From contig CAZSYU010000017.1 of assembly GCA_964611345.1 (NCBI GenBank), positions 1 to 60,125 on the forward strand: a stretch of DNA of 60,125 nucleotides. Reading direction: 5' to 3'. The notes beneath the pieces were generated by a model. That model was given only the letters and a program-made list of their open reading frames with translations. It ran no database searches and had not been told where the DNA came from. The DNA is from JALZVT01 sp964611345. GTDB taxonomy: Bacteria; Pseudomonadota; Gammaproteobacteria; Pseudomonadales; Azotimanducaceae. Within the stretch, counting starts at the first letter, position 1. Every line of letters starts with the position of its first letter. The translations under genes were made by a program, and so were the position numbers. Positions 35,506 to 44,853 of the stretch are shown piece after piece.

Positions 35506-38500
35506 ATGTTCGTCCCAACGACCGTATCCCTGCTGGGAATCGCGGCTGGTGGACTGACTCTGCTGTACGCACCTAGTGCATGGTTCTCGCTAGCCCCCTT
35601 CATACTCGCTATCTGGGTATCACCGGCATCCCTGCTTACCACGGGTTTTGTCACACTGATTCTAATGGCTGCCGGGGCCTTATCGATCATGGGCCGCCTG
35701 CCGAATATCATGCATGAGAGCTTTGCGATCGGCACCGGCATGGCGCTGTCCTGGATTAGCTACCTGGTTTTGCGTGCTAAAAATCGTCACCCCACAGAGT
35801 CACTGCACGGCATGCGCAACATGGTAGAGAGCAGCCTGAATGGCATGATGCTACTGGGTTCGAATGGCACTATCTTGCACGCGAATGCTCGAATGCGCGA
35901 CTTGCTAGCCACCGAAAACACAGAGCCACAGGTTACTCCCAATCTGACAGAATTGCTCGAGTCGAAACATCTGCTCGAGTTCTTGGCAGGCGAAGAAACA
36001 GCGTCCGATTTCGATCAGCAATCACTACCCGTGAAGACGCTATGCAACAACAAAACCCGGTTACTAAACCTGTCCGCCAACCGTTTCCAGGATGGCAAGA
36101 ACACTTATGTGGTGGTGACGGCAGCTGCATCTGAGCGCCAAATGCAACGCCATCAGTCTGCCCGCAGGAAGATTCAAGAGCTGGGTAGTATGTTGGATCT
36201 AACGGACCAACTGCTATTACGGGTTAACGAAGATGGTGCGATTAGCTGGGCGAACAGTGCGGCCAAGAAACTTCTCGACGATAGTCTCGCAGCATCATCG
36301 CCCGGCGTAAGACTCACCGATGTATTGCATGCGAGCGGCGTCCCTGGTTTTGAAGAGGCGCGAGAACAGGCCAGCTCCTCTGATTCTGGTGAATCAAGCG
36401 TTCTCACACTGAACCCTAGAGGCAAAAAAGACACCGCCAGCAACCTCGCCCTACGCGGCCGCCTGCGGACTCTACCCGACAAGCGCAACATGCTGCTGGC
36501 CGCAAGCGATAACCGTGCGGAAAACACACTGCTGGAGACCCTACGTCGGCAAGAGGCTCTGCACTACCAGCTTATGCAGTCTTCGCCTATCGCATTGATG
36601 ATCCTCGATGGTCTCAGTTCAAAAATTATCGAAGTAAACAGCACTGTTTACGAACAACTTGGCTACTCTGCGGCTCAGCTTGTGAGTAAACACCTGCTGA
36701 CCTGTGGAGTATTTGACAACGCCTTCGAAGCCAAACGCATCGCCGCTAGCCTGCAAGAAGGCACGGAGATCATCGAAGGCGAGGCATCCCTTTCCACTGC
36801 GAGTAACACCACTATACGCGCGGAGTACTCGCTGCGACGTGGCGAAGCTTACGGTAGACCGCTAGCGTTTCTGTATACGCGCGACATTACAAAAAAGCAT
36901 CTCGCGGAACTGGCGTTGCGAGAAAGCGAAGCCAAGTTTTCGCAAATATTTACCGAAAGCCCAGACGGCATCGCTATCATCGACTTCAATACGCTTGATG
37001 TGCTAGAGGTGAACAATCAGTTTCTCGAAACGGCCGGTTATAAGGACCACGAGGTAAAGGGCAAACCCATCAGTGCTCTCATGGCGAGCGAAACAGATAT
37101 CAGCTCGGCGGCCAAGATGGTGAACAACACCGGTCGGGCGACAAACCTTGAAATTGATCTTCTCGACAAGAACAACAAGACCATACCCTCGCTGGTTTCA
37201 GTTTCAACCGTAGAACTGGATGGCACTACCGCGCTTCTATGTATCGCCAAAGACATCCGGGCGCAGCATGAAGCAGAATCGAAGCTGCGCCGCTCAGAAC
37301 AACGCTTTCGCGGCACGTTCGAAAACGCCCCCCTGGGTATGTTACTCGCCGATACCACCGGGCGCATTTTCGAAGCGAATCGCTTTACAGCAGACCTGCT
37401 CGCCTACGAAGAGAAACTTCTTCCGGGCATGCATCTGTCGCGCTTACTGCCAGCTAAAGACCGCTCTCGACTGCTCGAGATACTAGAGCAGTTATTGTCG
37501 GGTGAAATCGCTAACTCCCACTCAGAGCGCCGGTTGGTCGCGCAAAATGGCGTGGAGATCTGGGTAAACCTGCACGTTGTACTGCAAACCGGCGAAGACG
37601 GAAACCCGCTGTACTTCATTATCCAGATGGCCGACATCACTGAGATGAAGCGCGGCCAGGAACGCATGGAGCGGCTGGCGTTTTACGACACCCTAACCGA
37701 TCTCGCTAACCGACGTCTGTTCAACGATCGATTGCAACAGGCCATCGCCAGGACCCAACGCAGCAGAAAGTCTGCCGCGCTGCTTTACCTCGACCTGGAT
37801 CAGTTCAAGCGCGTTAACGACACACTGGGTCACGATGCTGGCGACGCACTTCTAAAGCACGTATCGCTAAGGTTGCAAAAATGTGTGCGTAAAGAAGATA
37901 CCGTAGCCCGACCTGGAGGCGATGAATTCACCATCATTCTCAGTGACATCGACTCTCTCAGCGACGCGAGTCGTGTCGCAGAAAAAATATTGAGCGAGCT
38001 ACGCAAACCCATTCCCATTGCGGGACAACAGTTGGTTGTGACCACCTCTATTGGCCTAACCATGATGCCGCAAGATTCAAGTGATGCTCAAACGTTAATG
38101 CGCAACGCAGATATGGCCATGTACAAAGCCAAAGAACGCGGACGCAACAATTATCAATTCTTCCTCGAAGATATGAACCGCACGGCAAAGAATCGCCTGC
38201 AAATCGAAACAGAACTGCGCGAAGCATTAAAGTCCGATGAGTTTGAGCTGTTCTTCCAGCCTAAGGTTCGCCTTTCGGATAAGCGATTCACTGGAGTGGA
38301 GTGCCTTATTCGTTGGCGTCATCCAACCCGCGGATTACTCGGACCAAACGAGTTTATCGAAATTGCCGAGGAAACCGGCGTAATCGTCGAAATCGGTAGC
38401 TGGGTTATCGAGCAAGCTTGTGTGGCTGCTCGCCTACTGCGCGCCGAATACACTGACGCATTTCAGGTGGCACTCAACATCTCACCACGGCAGTTTCGCG

Positions 38501-38997
38501 ATCCCAATCTGATCACCACCATTCGTCGCTGCCTGCGCGAAGCCAGCCTACCGCCTGAAGCTCTCGAAATTGAGATCACCGAAACCATGTTAATGCAGGA
38601 CATCGAAGCCGCGACCCAAACGGTACAGCGCCTGCATGATATCGGTATATCACTGGCTATTGATGATTTCGGTACAGGCTACTCGTCGCTGAATTACCTG
38701 AAGAAATTTCCAATCGATACCGTCAAGGTAGACCGCAGCTTTGTCATGGACATTCCACAGAGTGAAGATGACATGGCAATCACTTCCGCTGTGATTGCAA
38801 TGACTCATCGATTAAAAATGAGCGTGGTTGCAGAGGGTGTGGAAACCGAGGCTCAGCGTGATTTTCTGCTCCAGCACAAATGCGAATACGCGCAAGGGTA
38901 TCTGTTCGGAAAACCCATGCCTATTGAAGAGATAAGCAGACTGCTAGCTGGTCAGAACGTCCGTGCGATTCACCCCCAGAGACAGCAACAACGGTAG
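35506..38997 (+). CDS. Multi-PAS diguanylate cyclase/phosphodiesterase
   Basis: A large c-di-GMP protein of 1163 residues. About three N-terminal transmembrane helices (residues 4-90) are followed by five PAS-like domains (roughly 95-200, 220-320, 345-450, 470-580 and 595-710), a GGDEF domain and an EAL domain. The GGDEF motif (RPGGDEF, about residue 800) is intact and has the RxxD inhibitory site (RKED) five residues before it. The EAL domain reads ECL instead of EAL, but keeps the Glu, the NISPRQF Asn, ITETMLM and DDFGTGYSS motifs, so it could be active. I start at ATG 35506; TTG at 35473 is possible. The 3' end overlaps the convergent RND gene by 54 bases. Confidence 0.93.
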   Translation: MFVPTTVSLLGIAAGGLTLLYAPSAWFSLAPFILAIWVSPASLLTTGFVTLILMAAGALSIMGRLPNIMHESFAIGTGMALSWISYLVLRAKNRHPTESLHGMRNMVESSLNGMMLLGSNGTILHANARMRDLLATENTEPQVTPNLTELLESKHLLEFLAGEETASDFDQQSLPVKTLCNNKTRLLNLSANRFQDGKNTYVVVTAAASERQMQRHQSARRKIQELGSMLDLTDQLLLRVNEDGAISWANSAAKKLLDDSLAASSPGVRLTDVLHASGVPGFEEAREQASSSDSGESSVLTLNPRGKKDTASNLALRGRLRTLPDKRNMLLAASDNRAENTLLETLRRQEALHYQLMQSSPIALMILDGLSSKIIEVNSTVYEQLGYSAAQLVSKHLLTCGVFDNAFEAKRIAASLQEGTEIIEGEASLSTASNTTIRAEYSLRRGEAYGRPLAFLYTRDITKKHLAELALRESEAKFSQIFTESPDGIAIIDFNTLDVLEVNNQFLETAGYKDHEVKGKPISALMASETDISSAAKMVNNTGRATNLEIDLLDKNNKTIPSLVSVSTVELDGTTALLCIAKDIRAQHEAESKLRRSEQRFRGTFENAPLGMLLADTTGRIFEANRFTADLLAYEEKLLPGMHLSRLLPAKDRSRLLEILEQLLSGEIANSHSERRLVAQNGVEIWVNLHVVLQTGEDGNPLYFIIQMADITEMKRGQERMERLAFYDTLTDLANRRLFNDRLQQAIARTQRSRKSAALLYLDLDQFKRVNDTLGHDAGDALLKHVSLRLQKCVRKEDTVARPGGDEFTIILSDIDSLSDASRVAEKILSELRKPIPIAGQQLVVTTSIGLTMMPQDSSDAQTLMRNADMAMYKAKERGRNNYQFFLEDMNRTAKNRLQIETELREALKSDEFELFFQPKVRLSDKRFTGVECLIRWRHPTRGLLGPNEFIEIAEETGVIVEIGSWVIEQACVAARLLRAEYTDAFQVALNISPRQFRDPNLITTIRRCLREASLPPEALEIEITETMLMQDIEAATQTVQRLHDIGISLAIDDFGTGYSSLNYLKKFPIDTVKVDRSFVMDIPQSEDDMAITSAVIAMTHRLKMSVVAEGVETEAQRDFLLQHKCEYAQGYLFGKPMPIEEISRLLAGQNVRAIHPQRQQQR

Positions 38998-41628
38998 CAC
39001 GAAGCAGGTAAAAACCAGCAGCCAGATCACCGCTATGGTTAAGAGAAAACCTATAGAGGCTGTACCTGCATGCGGCGATAGCATCAACGCCGCGAACGTA
39101 CCCACGGTAGTTAATGTACTCAGCAACACAGCCCGCGGCGTACTCGAACGCATGAGATCGGACGCTTGTGCGCCGAGCGCAAAATCTCTGTAGCGCTCCA
39201 CAATGTGAATGCCGTTATCCACCCCAAGCCCAAAAATCAGAGGCAAAACCAGCACACTGGCCATATTCAGCGGCACATCAAGCAACACGATAGTTGCCGC
39301 CGTGAAGAGCCCGGTGAGAGCTAGCGGCGTCAACACAAGCAGTGCATTGCGCAGACTACGCAGCATCAGCAGTAAAACCAGAGCTATCCCCACCAGCGCA
39401 ACAACCAGCGCCGTTTTGAACGACTCAACCACAATACCGCCAACGCCCCATTCCACCACGGGTCGTCCAGTAGCCGTTGGCAGCTCACTGCGCACGCTGG
39501 CAATAAACTCAGAGAGTGCCGCCACCGGCGTAATGTCTTTGGCGGGCACGATGGCACTCAGATAGCGTCCGTCAGGCGCCACCAGTCGCGCCCGCAAACC
39601 TGCCGGCAAATCGGCAAACTCTACTTGCGCTGCGCCAATGGCACGCCGCAACCAATCGAGCTCAGGCAACAGACCATCAACTACGCCGCTCTGCCAGGCG
39701 AGCAGCGCTCTATTGGAACTTTCTGCGTTAGCATTCGGGCCGCTCGCAGCAGTGCTGCCCATACTCAGGAGTTGTTTATGTAGAGCCCGCACTAACGCCT
39801 TGCGCTTCGGGTCTAAATGACCTGTTGCGAGCGCGTTCGCAATACCAGTCGCACTATTATCCACCGCCACTCGCAACTGCTCAACGTTCACGCCCGCAGC
39901 GTCCGCAGACTCCAGGGGTACCAACGCGCTACCCAGCATAGCGTCAAGATCTTCAAGCGCGTAGAGCTTCTCTTCCTGTTCCCTGGGCACGTAATCGAGC
40001 GGTGTAGTTACGCGCTCAACGCTATCAAGAGAGACTAGCGACTTATATGTATCCAGTTCGTCGGCTGGCGCGAGCGCATACAAAGCGTAGTCCGTTATCT
40101 GTTTTTCGCGCTGTAACTCACGCAGCGTCTGCATGGACTCAGCAGCAGGATCGCGCAAGGCAAGCACGCTGTAGTCAAACTCCAGCCGGGGCAACAGATA
40201 GAGGCAGCACGCAAACAACAGTCCCAGTAAAGCCAATACCCCGACTCGCCAGCGCAACAGCACCGTCATAATCTGCGCCCCTCCTGGCAACACGATGGTT
40301 CGCCCGGCAGGCACACCAAACTGCGTAAATAATGCCGGTAGCAGTGTAAAGGTAAGCACACAGGCTATCGCCATTCCGCCAGCCGAGATAACACCAAGGT
40401 CTGCAAGCCCCTTGTAAGGCGTTGGGGCGAAACCCAGAAAACCGATGGTGGTAGTCAGCGTACAAAGCGCTATTGGACCGCCAACGCTGCGGGTCGCGGC
40501 CGAAAACGCCCCCTGAATCGCCGCCTGATCAGTGGGCATGTCAGCCGTGCGAGAACTATCGAGCGCTTCTTGCAACCGCAAGCAGTAGTGCACACAAAAA
40601 TCGACCCCTAGCCCGAAGAACATAACCAGAAACACCAACGACAACGTGTTGTAGCTACCCACGGCCAACATGGCCCAGGCCGATGTCCAAACCACACCCA
40701 CCAACAACATGACAAAGGTCCCCAGCACCACTCGTGCCGAACGCACACCAAACGCCAGCACCGCGCCGAGTAACAAGATTGCAAATCCCCCGGCAAGCTG
40801 CACGCCACCAACCGCGGCCTGCACTTCCTCGTGGCGTAGCGCAATCTCACCGGTTAGATTCACTCTCACGTCAGGACCAACCGGCGTCGCTGCAATAATG
40901 TCCTGCAGCGAACTCACAAGCTGCGCATTGGGTAAACTACTGCCGTAATTTTGTTTGCCACGCAGAAAGATGATTCGGTAGTGAACGCTGTCCGAGCCGC
41001 CCAGAAACTCATCACCCCAACGAATAGTGGCATCGTCTCCGGCTAGAGCAGCCTCAGCAGAGCGTGTCAGTCTGACCAGCACATCATCAAATCCGGAGTT
41101 TGCGAATGTTCCCGGCGCTTTCACGCTCTCAGCCAGCGCGCTGTCGACCACGCGCAAGACACCTCGCAGGCTGGGATCTCTAGCGACCGCGCTCAGCATG
41201 GGCTGCGCCCGAGCAAGGGTATCACTCACCTCATCAAGCTGCGCAAGGCTCATAAACAACAGCGCGTTGTCACGAAAAAATGGCTCATTGGCAGGAGCGT
41301 ACACATCAACAAACTGATCGCTCCGAGCTGCAATCGCCTGCTCGAGCTGTTTTGCGGCAGTCTCGACCTGGGTAAAACTGGTACCTGACACCACCACCAG
41401 ACCCGTTTCTACCAGCTGCGGAAACGCAGCCTGAAAGGCCTCGTAGTCGCTCCGCCAATCGGCGTCCTGTTGCACCAGGTCGCCGAGCCGCGAATTCATG
41501 GCGTAGCGATCAATCGCTATCCAGCCCGCCACCCCGGTTATAAGCGCGAGACCCAGAAGAACCCATCCCGGGTGGCGGACCACCAGCACAACCCAGCGTC
41601 CGAGCACTTCTCCCAGCCAACCGATCAC
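38944..41628 (-). CDS. RND/MMPL-family exporter, HpnN-like
   Basis: An 894-residue RND protein with two repeats of one helix, a large periplasmic loop and five further helices (first loop about 35-265, second about 500-735). The N-terminal RYAMNSRLGDLVQQDADWRSDYEAFQAAFP region and the GLGVDFCVHYCLRLQE and GLGVDNGIHIVERYRDFA segments resemble HpnN, the RND protein that moves hopanoids to the outer membrane in Rhodopseudomonas. It starts with GTG overlapping the mlaA stop (GTGA), the last gene of the TatT-TRAP-Mla operon. Expected to be a proton-driven inner-membrane pump for a lipid. No hopanoid biosynthesis gene is in the window. Confidence 0.88.
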   Translation of the reverse strand: MIGWLGEVLGRWVVLVVRHPGWVLLGLALITGVAGWIAIDRYAMNSRLGDLVQQDADWRSDYEAFQAAFPQLVETGLVVVSGTSFTQVETAAKQLEQAIAARSDQFVDVYAPANEPFFRDNALLFMSLAQLDEVSDTLARAQPMLSAVARDPSLRGVLRVVDSALAESVKAPGTFANSGFDDVLVRLTRSAEAALAGDDATIRWGDEFLGGSDSVHYRIIFLRGKQNYGSSLPNAQLVSSLQDIIAATPVGPDVRVNLTGEIALRHEEVQAAVGGVQLAGGFAILLLGAVLAFGVRSARVVLGTFVMLLVGVVWTSAWAMLAVGSYNTLSLVFLVMFFGLGVDFCVHYCLRLQEALDSSRTADMPTDQAAIQGAFSAATRSVGGPIALCTLTTTIGFLGFAPTPYKGLADLGVISAGGMAIACVLTFTLLPALFTQFGVPAGRTIVLPGGAQIMTVLLRWRVGVLALLGLLFACCLYLLPRLEFDYSVLALRDPAAESMQTLRELQREKQITDYALYALAPADELDTYKSLVSLDSVERVTTPLDYVPREQEEKLYALEDLDAMLGSALVPLESADAAGVNVEQLRVAVDNSATGIANALATGHLDPKRKALVRALHKQLLSMGSTAASGPNANAESSNRALLAWQSGVVDGLLPELDWLRRAIGAAQVEFADLPAGLRARLVAPDGRYLSAIVPAKDITPVAALSEFIASVRSELPTATGRPVVEWGVGGIVVESFKTALVVALVGIALVLLLMLRSLRNALLVLTPLALTGLFTAATIVLLDVPLNMASVLVLPLIFGLGVDNGIHIVERYRDFALGAQASDLMRSSTPRAVLLSTLTTVGTFAALMLSPHAGTASIGFLLTIAVIWLLVFTCFVLPLLLSLGVNRTDVLTS

Positions 41629-42398
41629 AGCTCCGAAGGCTCCGGCAAAGCTGATTCAAGCGTATTTTCCGGTTCCTCTTCGAAGTCCTCATCCTCAAAC
41701 TCATCGAAGAATTCTTCCTGCGGCGGTGATCCATCAAATATTTGATAGCGCCGTCGTTGGTAGTAAGCCTCCCTTGTGAACGCATAAGGATCGAGTGCTG
41801 CGGCGTCTCTGGCCTGCGTAAGTGTCAGCGCTTCACTGCGCAATGCCACAACATCGAGCGCGCCCACTCCCAACGTGTAGTTTTCGCCCAGTACAAAACG
41901 TGGCACGACGAACCGCAACGCCACTACCGGAAGATCTCGCACGGTGACAGGCCCAACAACAGGCAGGTAAACGTAAGCCGACTCGGTGTAACCCCATACC
42001 GCAAGTGTCTGACCGAAATCTTCGTCCTGAAACTTGAGACCCATTTCAGTCGCAGGATCAAACAAACCACCAATACCTAGTGTGGTGTTTACAAGCACAC
42101 GTCCGACATCGGTAAATCCACGCCGTGGCTTACCCTGGAGAAACCCGTTGACTGCACTGTCAACGCCACGCACGTTACTGAAAAAATTTCTTATACCGGT
42201 CCGTAAGAAACCGGGAACTATCCGCTTGTAGCCACGAGCAACGGGTTTCAAGACCACCCTGTCTACGCCCTCGCTCACTGCGTAGCTGCGTTGGTTGAAT
42301 CGTTGCGCAGGGTCTTTTGCGGAGTAACTACCGGTCTGACTGGCGCAGCCGCTGCCTAACAGTACAAGCGCTGCGACAAGCAGAACATCACGCACCAT
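41625..42398 (-). CDS. mlaA: MlaA/VacJ-family outer-membrane lipoprotein
   Basis: A 257-residue MlaA homologue, in E. coli an outer-membrane ring that removes phospholipids from the outer leaflet. Its lipoprotein signal ends in LGSGC, and the family core follows: DPAQRFNQRSYAVSEGVDRVVLKP, FLRTGIRNFFSNV, LVNTTLGIGGLFDPATEMGL and GPVTVRDLP. The C-terminus has an unusual acidic tail (Glu/Asp-rich, about residues 228-250). The ATG at 42398 overlaps the mlaC stop by 11 bases. It forms an operon with MlaC and the HpnN-like RND pump instead of the usual MlaFEDB importer. Confidence 0.92.
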   Translation of the reverse strand: MVRDVLLVAALVLLGSGCASQTGSYSAKDPAQRFNQRSYAVSEGVDRVVLKPVARGYKRIVPGFLRTGIRNFFSNVRGVDSAVNGFLQGKPRRGFTDVGRVLVNTTLGIGGLFDPATEMGLKFQDEDFGQTLAVWGYTESAYVYLPVVGPVTVRDLPVVALRFVVPRFVLGENYTLGVGALDVVALRSEALTLTQARDAAALDPYAFTREAYYQRRRYQIFDGSPPQEEFFDEFEDEDFEEEPENTLESALPEPSEL

Positions 42399-43005
42399 CA
42401 GCAACGTTCGTGGCTTCTAGCTGCCGGCGCAGGTGCGCGAGCAATCCAGCAAACCCATCCTTCTTAATAATGGCTGCATAGTCGGCCCTCCGGACCGAAA
42501 GATCACTTACACCATCAGCGACAACGTTGAACACACGACCCACCCGAAAATAGTAATCGAGCGATACCGGCTGATCGTTAGGCCGGATAATCTGGGTTTT
42601 AACAACAAAACGCTGCGGTTTGACCTCCTCCGCAACGAGAGTGGCAAAGCGTTGGCCACGATCAGCGTCAAAGCGCGATACATAGTTACTGACAACCACA
42701 TCGCGCAACAAAGCCACGTACTCTGCGCGGGCATCAGGAGCAAGATCACGCCAGGCTTTGCCTGCGCTAATACGCGCTATCCGCTCGACATCAAACAGGT
42801 CGTCAAAAGCAGTGGCAACTCCTGGCAGCCGCACCGCAAGCTCAGCATCACTCCTAGCGCTGGTCATTAAGGCGGCATGAAAAGCTTCAACGTTTGCACG
42901 CGCCGCTGCCACACTCACTTCCGGCGCTGCAGCATGCGCCGTGAAACCGAACACCCACAGCAGCAGTGCGTTAGCTAATACGAAATGGTAGCGACAACCT
43001 AACAT
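42388..43005 (-). CDS. mlaC: MlaC-family periplasmic lipid carrier (Ttg2D-like)
   Basis: A 205-residue periplasmic protein of the MlaC/Ttg2D/HpnM family, which shuttles phospholipid or hopanoid-type lipid between membranes. The signal peptide ends around AHAAAPEV, and the family core is LFDVERIARISAGKAWRDLAPDARAEYVALLRDVVVSNYVSRFD, RFVVKTQIIRPNDQPVSLDYYFR and ADYAAIIKKDGFAGLLAHLRRQL. Start taken as ATG 43005 with GGGAG six bases upstream. It is 23 bases after dctM and overlaps mlaA, so TRAP and Mla genes are one transcription unit. Confidence 0.91.
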   Translation of the reverse strand: MLGCRYHFVLANALLLWVFGFTAHAAAPEVSVAAARANVEAFHAALMTSARSDAELAVRLPGVATAFDDLFDVERIARISAGKAWRDLAPDARAEYVALLRDVVVSNYVSRFDADRGQRFATLVAEEVKPQRFVVKTQIIRPNDQPVSLDYYFRVGRVFNVVADGVSDLSVRRADYAAIIKKDGFAGLLAHLRRQLEATNVADGA

Positions 43006-43028
43006 CAACCTCTCCCAATCAAACCAAA

Positions 43029-44327
43029 TCAGGGGGAACCTTTAAACCATTCAATGGGTGCAAGCGATAGCGCAGGCACATAAGTAATAATCATCAACGC
43101 CGCGAGCAGCACCAGCATGAACGGAAACGCTGCTGAATATAGCGCCAATATGGGCTTTTTAAAGCGATAGCTTGCGATAAACAAGTTCATACCTATCGGC
43201 GGCGTGAAATAGCCAATTTGCATGTTAGCCAAAAAGATAATGCCCAAATGCACAGGGTGCACGCCATAGCCCACAGCCATAGGCAGAATCAACGGCACCA
43301 TAATCACTAGTGCCGAGAAAATATCCAACACAGCGCCGAGCACCAACAGCAGGATGTTAAGCAGTATTAAAAACGTAATCGTGCTCTTGATGTGCTGCTG
43401 CGTAAACTCGAATAACGTTTGCGGCACTTCCGCGTCTACCAGGTAATTGGTGAACGCCAGGGCAACTCCGAGAATCAGCAAAATACCGCCAACCATCACC
43501 ATTGAGTCGACCATGACCGAAGGCAGCTTCTTCAGCGATATTTCGCGGTACAGCACCACCTCGGCAAACAGCACGTACAGGGCTGTCATGGCGGCCGCCT
43601 CACTTATCGCAAACAAGCCGCCATAAATTCCACCCAACACCACAATCGGTAATGGCAGCTCCCAGCGCGCCGCCCACAGGGCAGAGCGTAGCTTTGCAAA
43701 AGAAAAAGGTACGCGAGGTATAGCGCCACCGCGGTGCAACCACAGCGAATACGCGGTGAGCAGCCCAATCATGAGTAGCGCAGGCAGAACGCCCGCGATA
43801 AAGAGATCCTGAATGGTAAAGGGTTCACCAACATCGAGCTGCTGGGCAACAATGCCGTAGAGGATGAGCGGCACTGAAGGCACCAATAACAACCCCAAAC
43901 TGCCAGAGGCAGTCACCAAGCCCAGCGAGAATTTTTCGCTATAACCACTCTTGGTTAGCGCCGGCAGAAGCAGCGCGCCTAGCGCAACAATAGTGACGCC
44001 TGACGCACCGGTAAGCGCAGTAAACACCGCACAGGCGGCAAATCCGACCAGAGCAAGCCCTGAAGGCATCCACCCAACGAGCGCCTGCATTAGATCAACA
44101 AGTCGCTTGGAGGTGTTGGACTCTGACAACAGATAACCACTGAACGTGAACAACGGCAGTGCGACGAGCAACGGGGTATCAGTTAGCCGGTACAGTTCGA
44201 TGGCGACGACCGCCAGATCGATCTCGTTGGAATAAAACCCAAGCATGGCGCCACCAAGCACCACGGCGAACAAGGGCGCACCCAACAGGGCCAGCACAAT
44301 GACAGCGATAACACCCAGCGCAATCAT
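43029..44327 (-). CDS. dctM: TRAP transporter large permease
   Basis: A 432-residue inner-membrane permease of the DctM family, about 12 helices. Family motifs include FTFSGYLLSESNTSKRLVDLM near residue 60, the paired Ala/Gly-rich TALTGASGVTIVALGALLLPAL and the C-terminal LGIIFLANMQIGYFTPPIGMNLF. DctM couples sodium entry to solute import. The ATG overlaps the dctQ stop (ATGA). The presence of TatT upstream makes this a TPAT-type system rather than a plain C4-dicarboxylate importer. Confidence 0.94.
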   Translation of the reverse strand: MIALGVIAVIVLALLGAPLFAVVLGGAMLGFYSNEIDLAVVAIELYRLTDTPLLVALPLFTFSGYLLSESNTSKRLVDLMQALVGWMPSGLALVGFAACAVFTALTGASGVTIVALGALLLPALTKSGYSEKFSLGLVTASGSLGLLLVPSVPLILYGIVAQQLDVGEPFTIQDLFIAGVLPALLMIGLLTAYSLWLHRGGAIPRVPFSFAKLRSALWAARWELPLPIVVLGGIYGGLFAISEAAAMTALYVLFAEVVLYREISLKKLPSVMVDSMVMVGGILLILGVALAFTNYLVDAEVPQTLFEFTQQHIKSTITFLILLNILLLVLGAVLDIFSALVIMVPLILPMAVGYGVHPVHLGIIFLANMQIGYFTPPIGMNLFIASYRFKKPILALYSAAFPFMLVLLAALMIITYVPALSLAPIEWFKGSP

Positions 44328-44848
44328 CGGTTTGCACCTGCTTCGCGCTCGTCAGACTCCTCAAGCCCAAAGTCAGGCGTGGTCGGTGCCGGCGGAGAAA
44401 TCATATGCAACAGGTAACGCAGCGCCATGATGGTAAAACCAACGGGCATTATGAGTTCACACAGCCAGGCCGGGATTGTCCCAAAGGCCAGCGTACCGTC
44501 TTCGTATTCGTACTGGATAAAGACCAGGCTGTGCCAGGCAAACAGGCCGCACACGATGGCAGTAAACAAGGCAGTTAAACGTTGGGCAAAACGGCGCAGT
44601 CCTAGAGGCAGGTAGCGCGACACGACATCCATACGAATATGATCATCACTGCGCGAGGCCACCATGGCACCAATAAGCGTGACCCACAGTACCGCCACGC
44701 GAACAAAGCCATCGCCCCAGAGCAGCCCGGTATCAAACAAATTGCGCGCAACTACCTGATAGGCGGCAAGCACAATCAGCAACAACAGAATAAGCGCCAG
44801 CAAGCCCGATTCGAGCTTGTGTAGCGCGTTAATCAACGCTTTGAGCAC
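44324..44848 (-). CDS. dctQ: TRAP transporter small permease
   Basis: A 174-residue four-helix protein of the DctQ family. The segments LLIVLAAYQVVARNLFDTGLLWGDGFVRVAVLWVTLIGAM and the DDHIRMDVVSRYLP loop are characteristic. It pairs with DctM to form the membrane component. The start is GTG at 44848, five bases after the dctP stop, and the stop overlaps dctM. The C-terminal tail is acidic and cytoplasmic. Confidence 0.92.
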   Translation of the reverse strand: MLKALINALHKLESGLLALILLLLIVLAAYQVVARNLFDTGLLWGDGFVRVAVLWVTLIGAMVASRSDDHIRMDVVSRYLPLGLRRFAQRLTALFTAIVCGLFAWHSLVFIQYEYEDGTLAFGTIPAWLCELIMPVGFTIMALRYLLHMISPPAPTTPDFGLEESDEREAGANR

Positions 44849-44853
44849 GGCGA

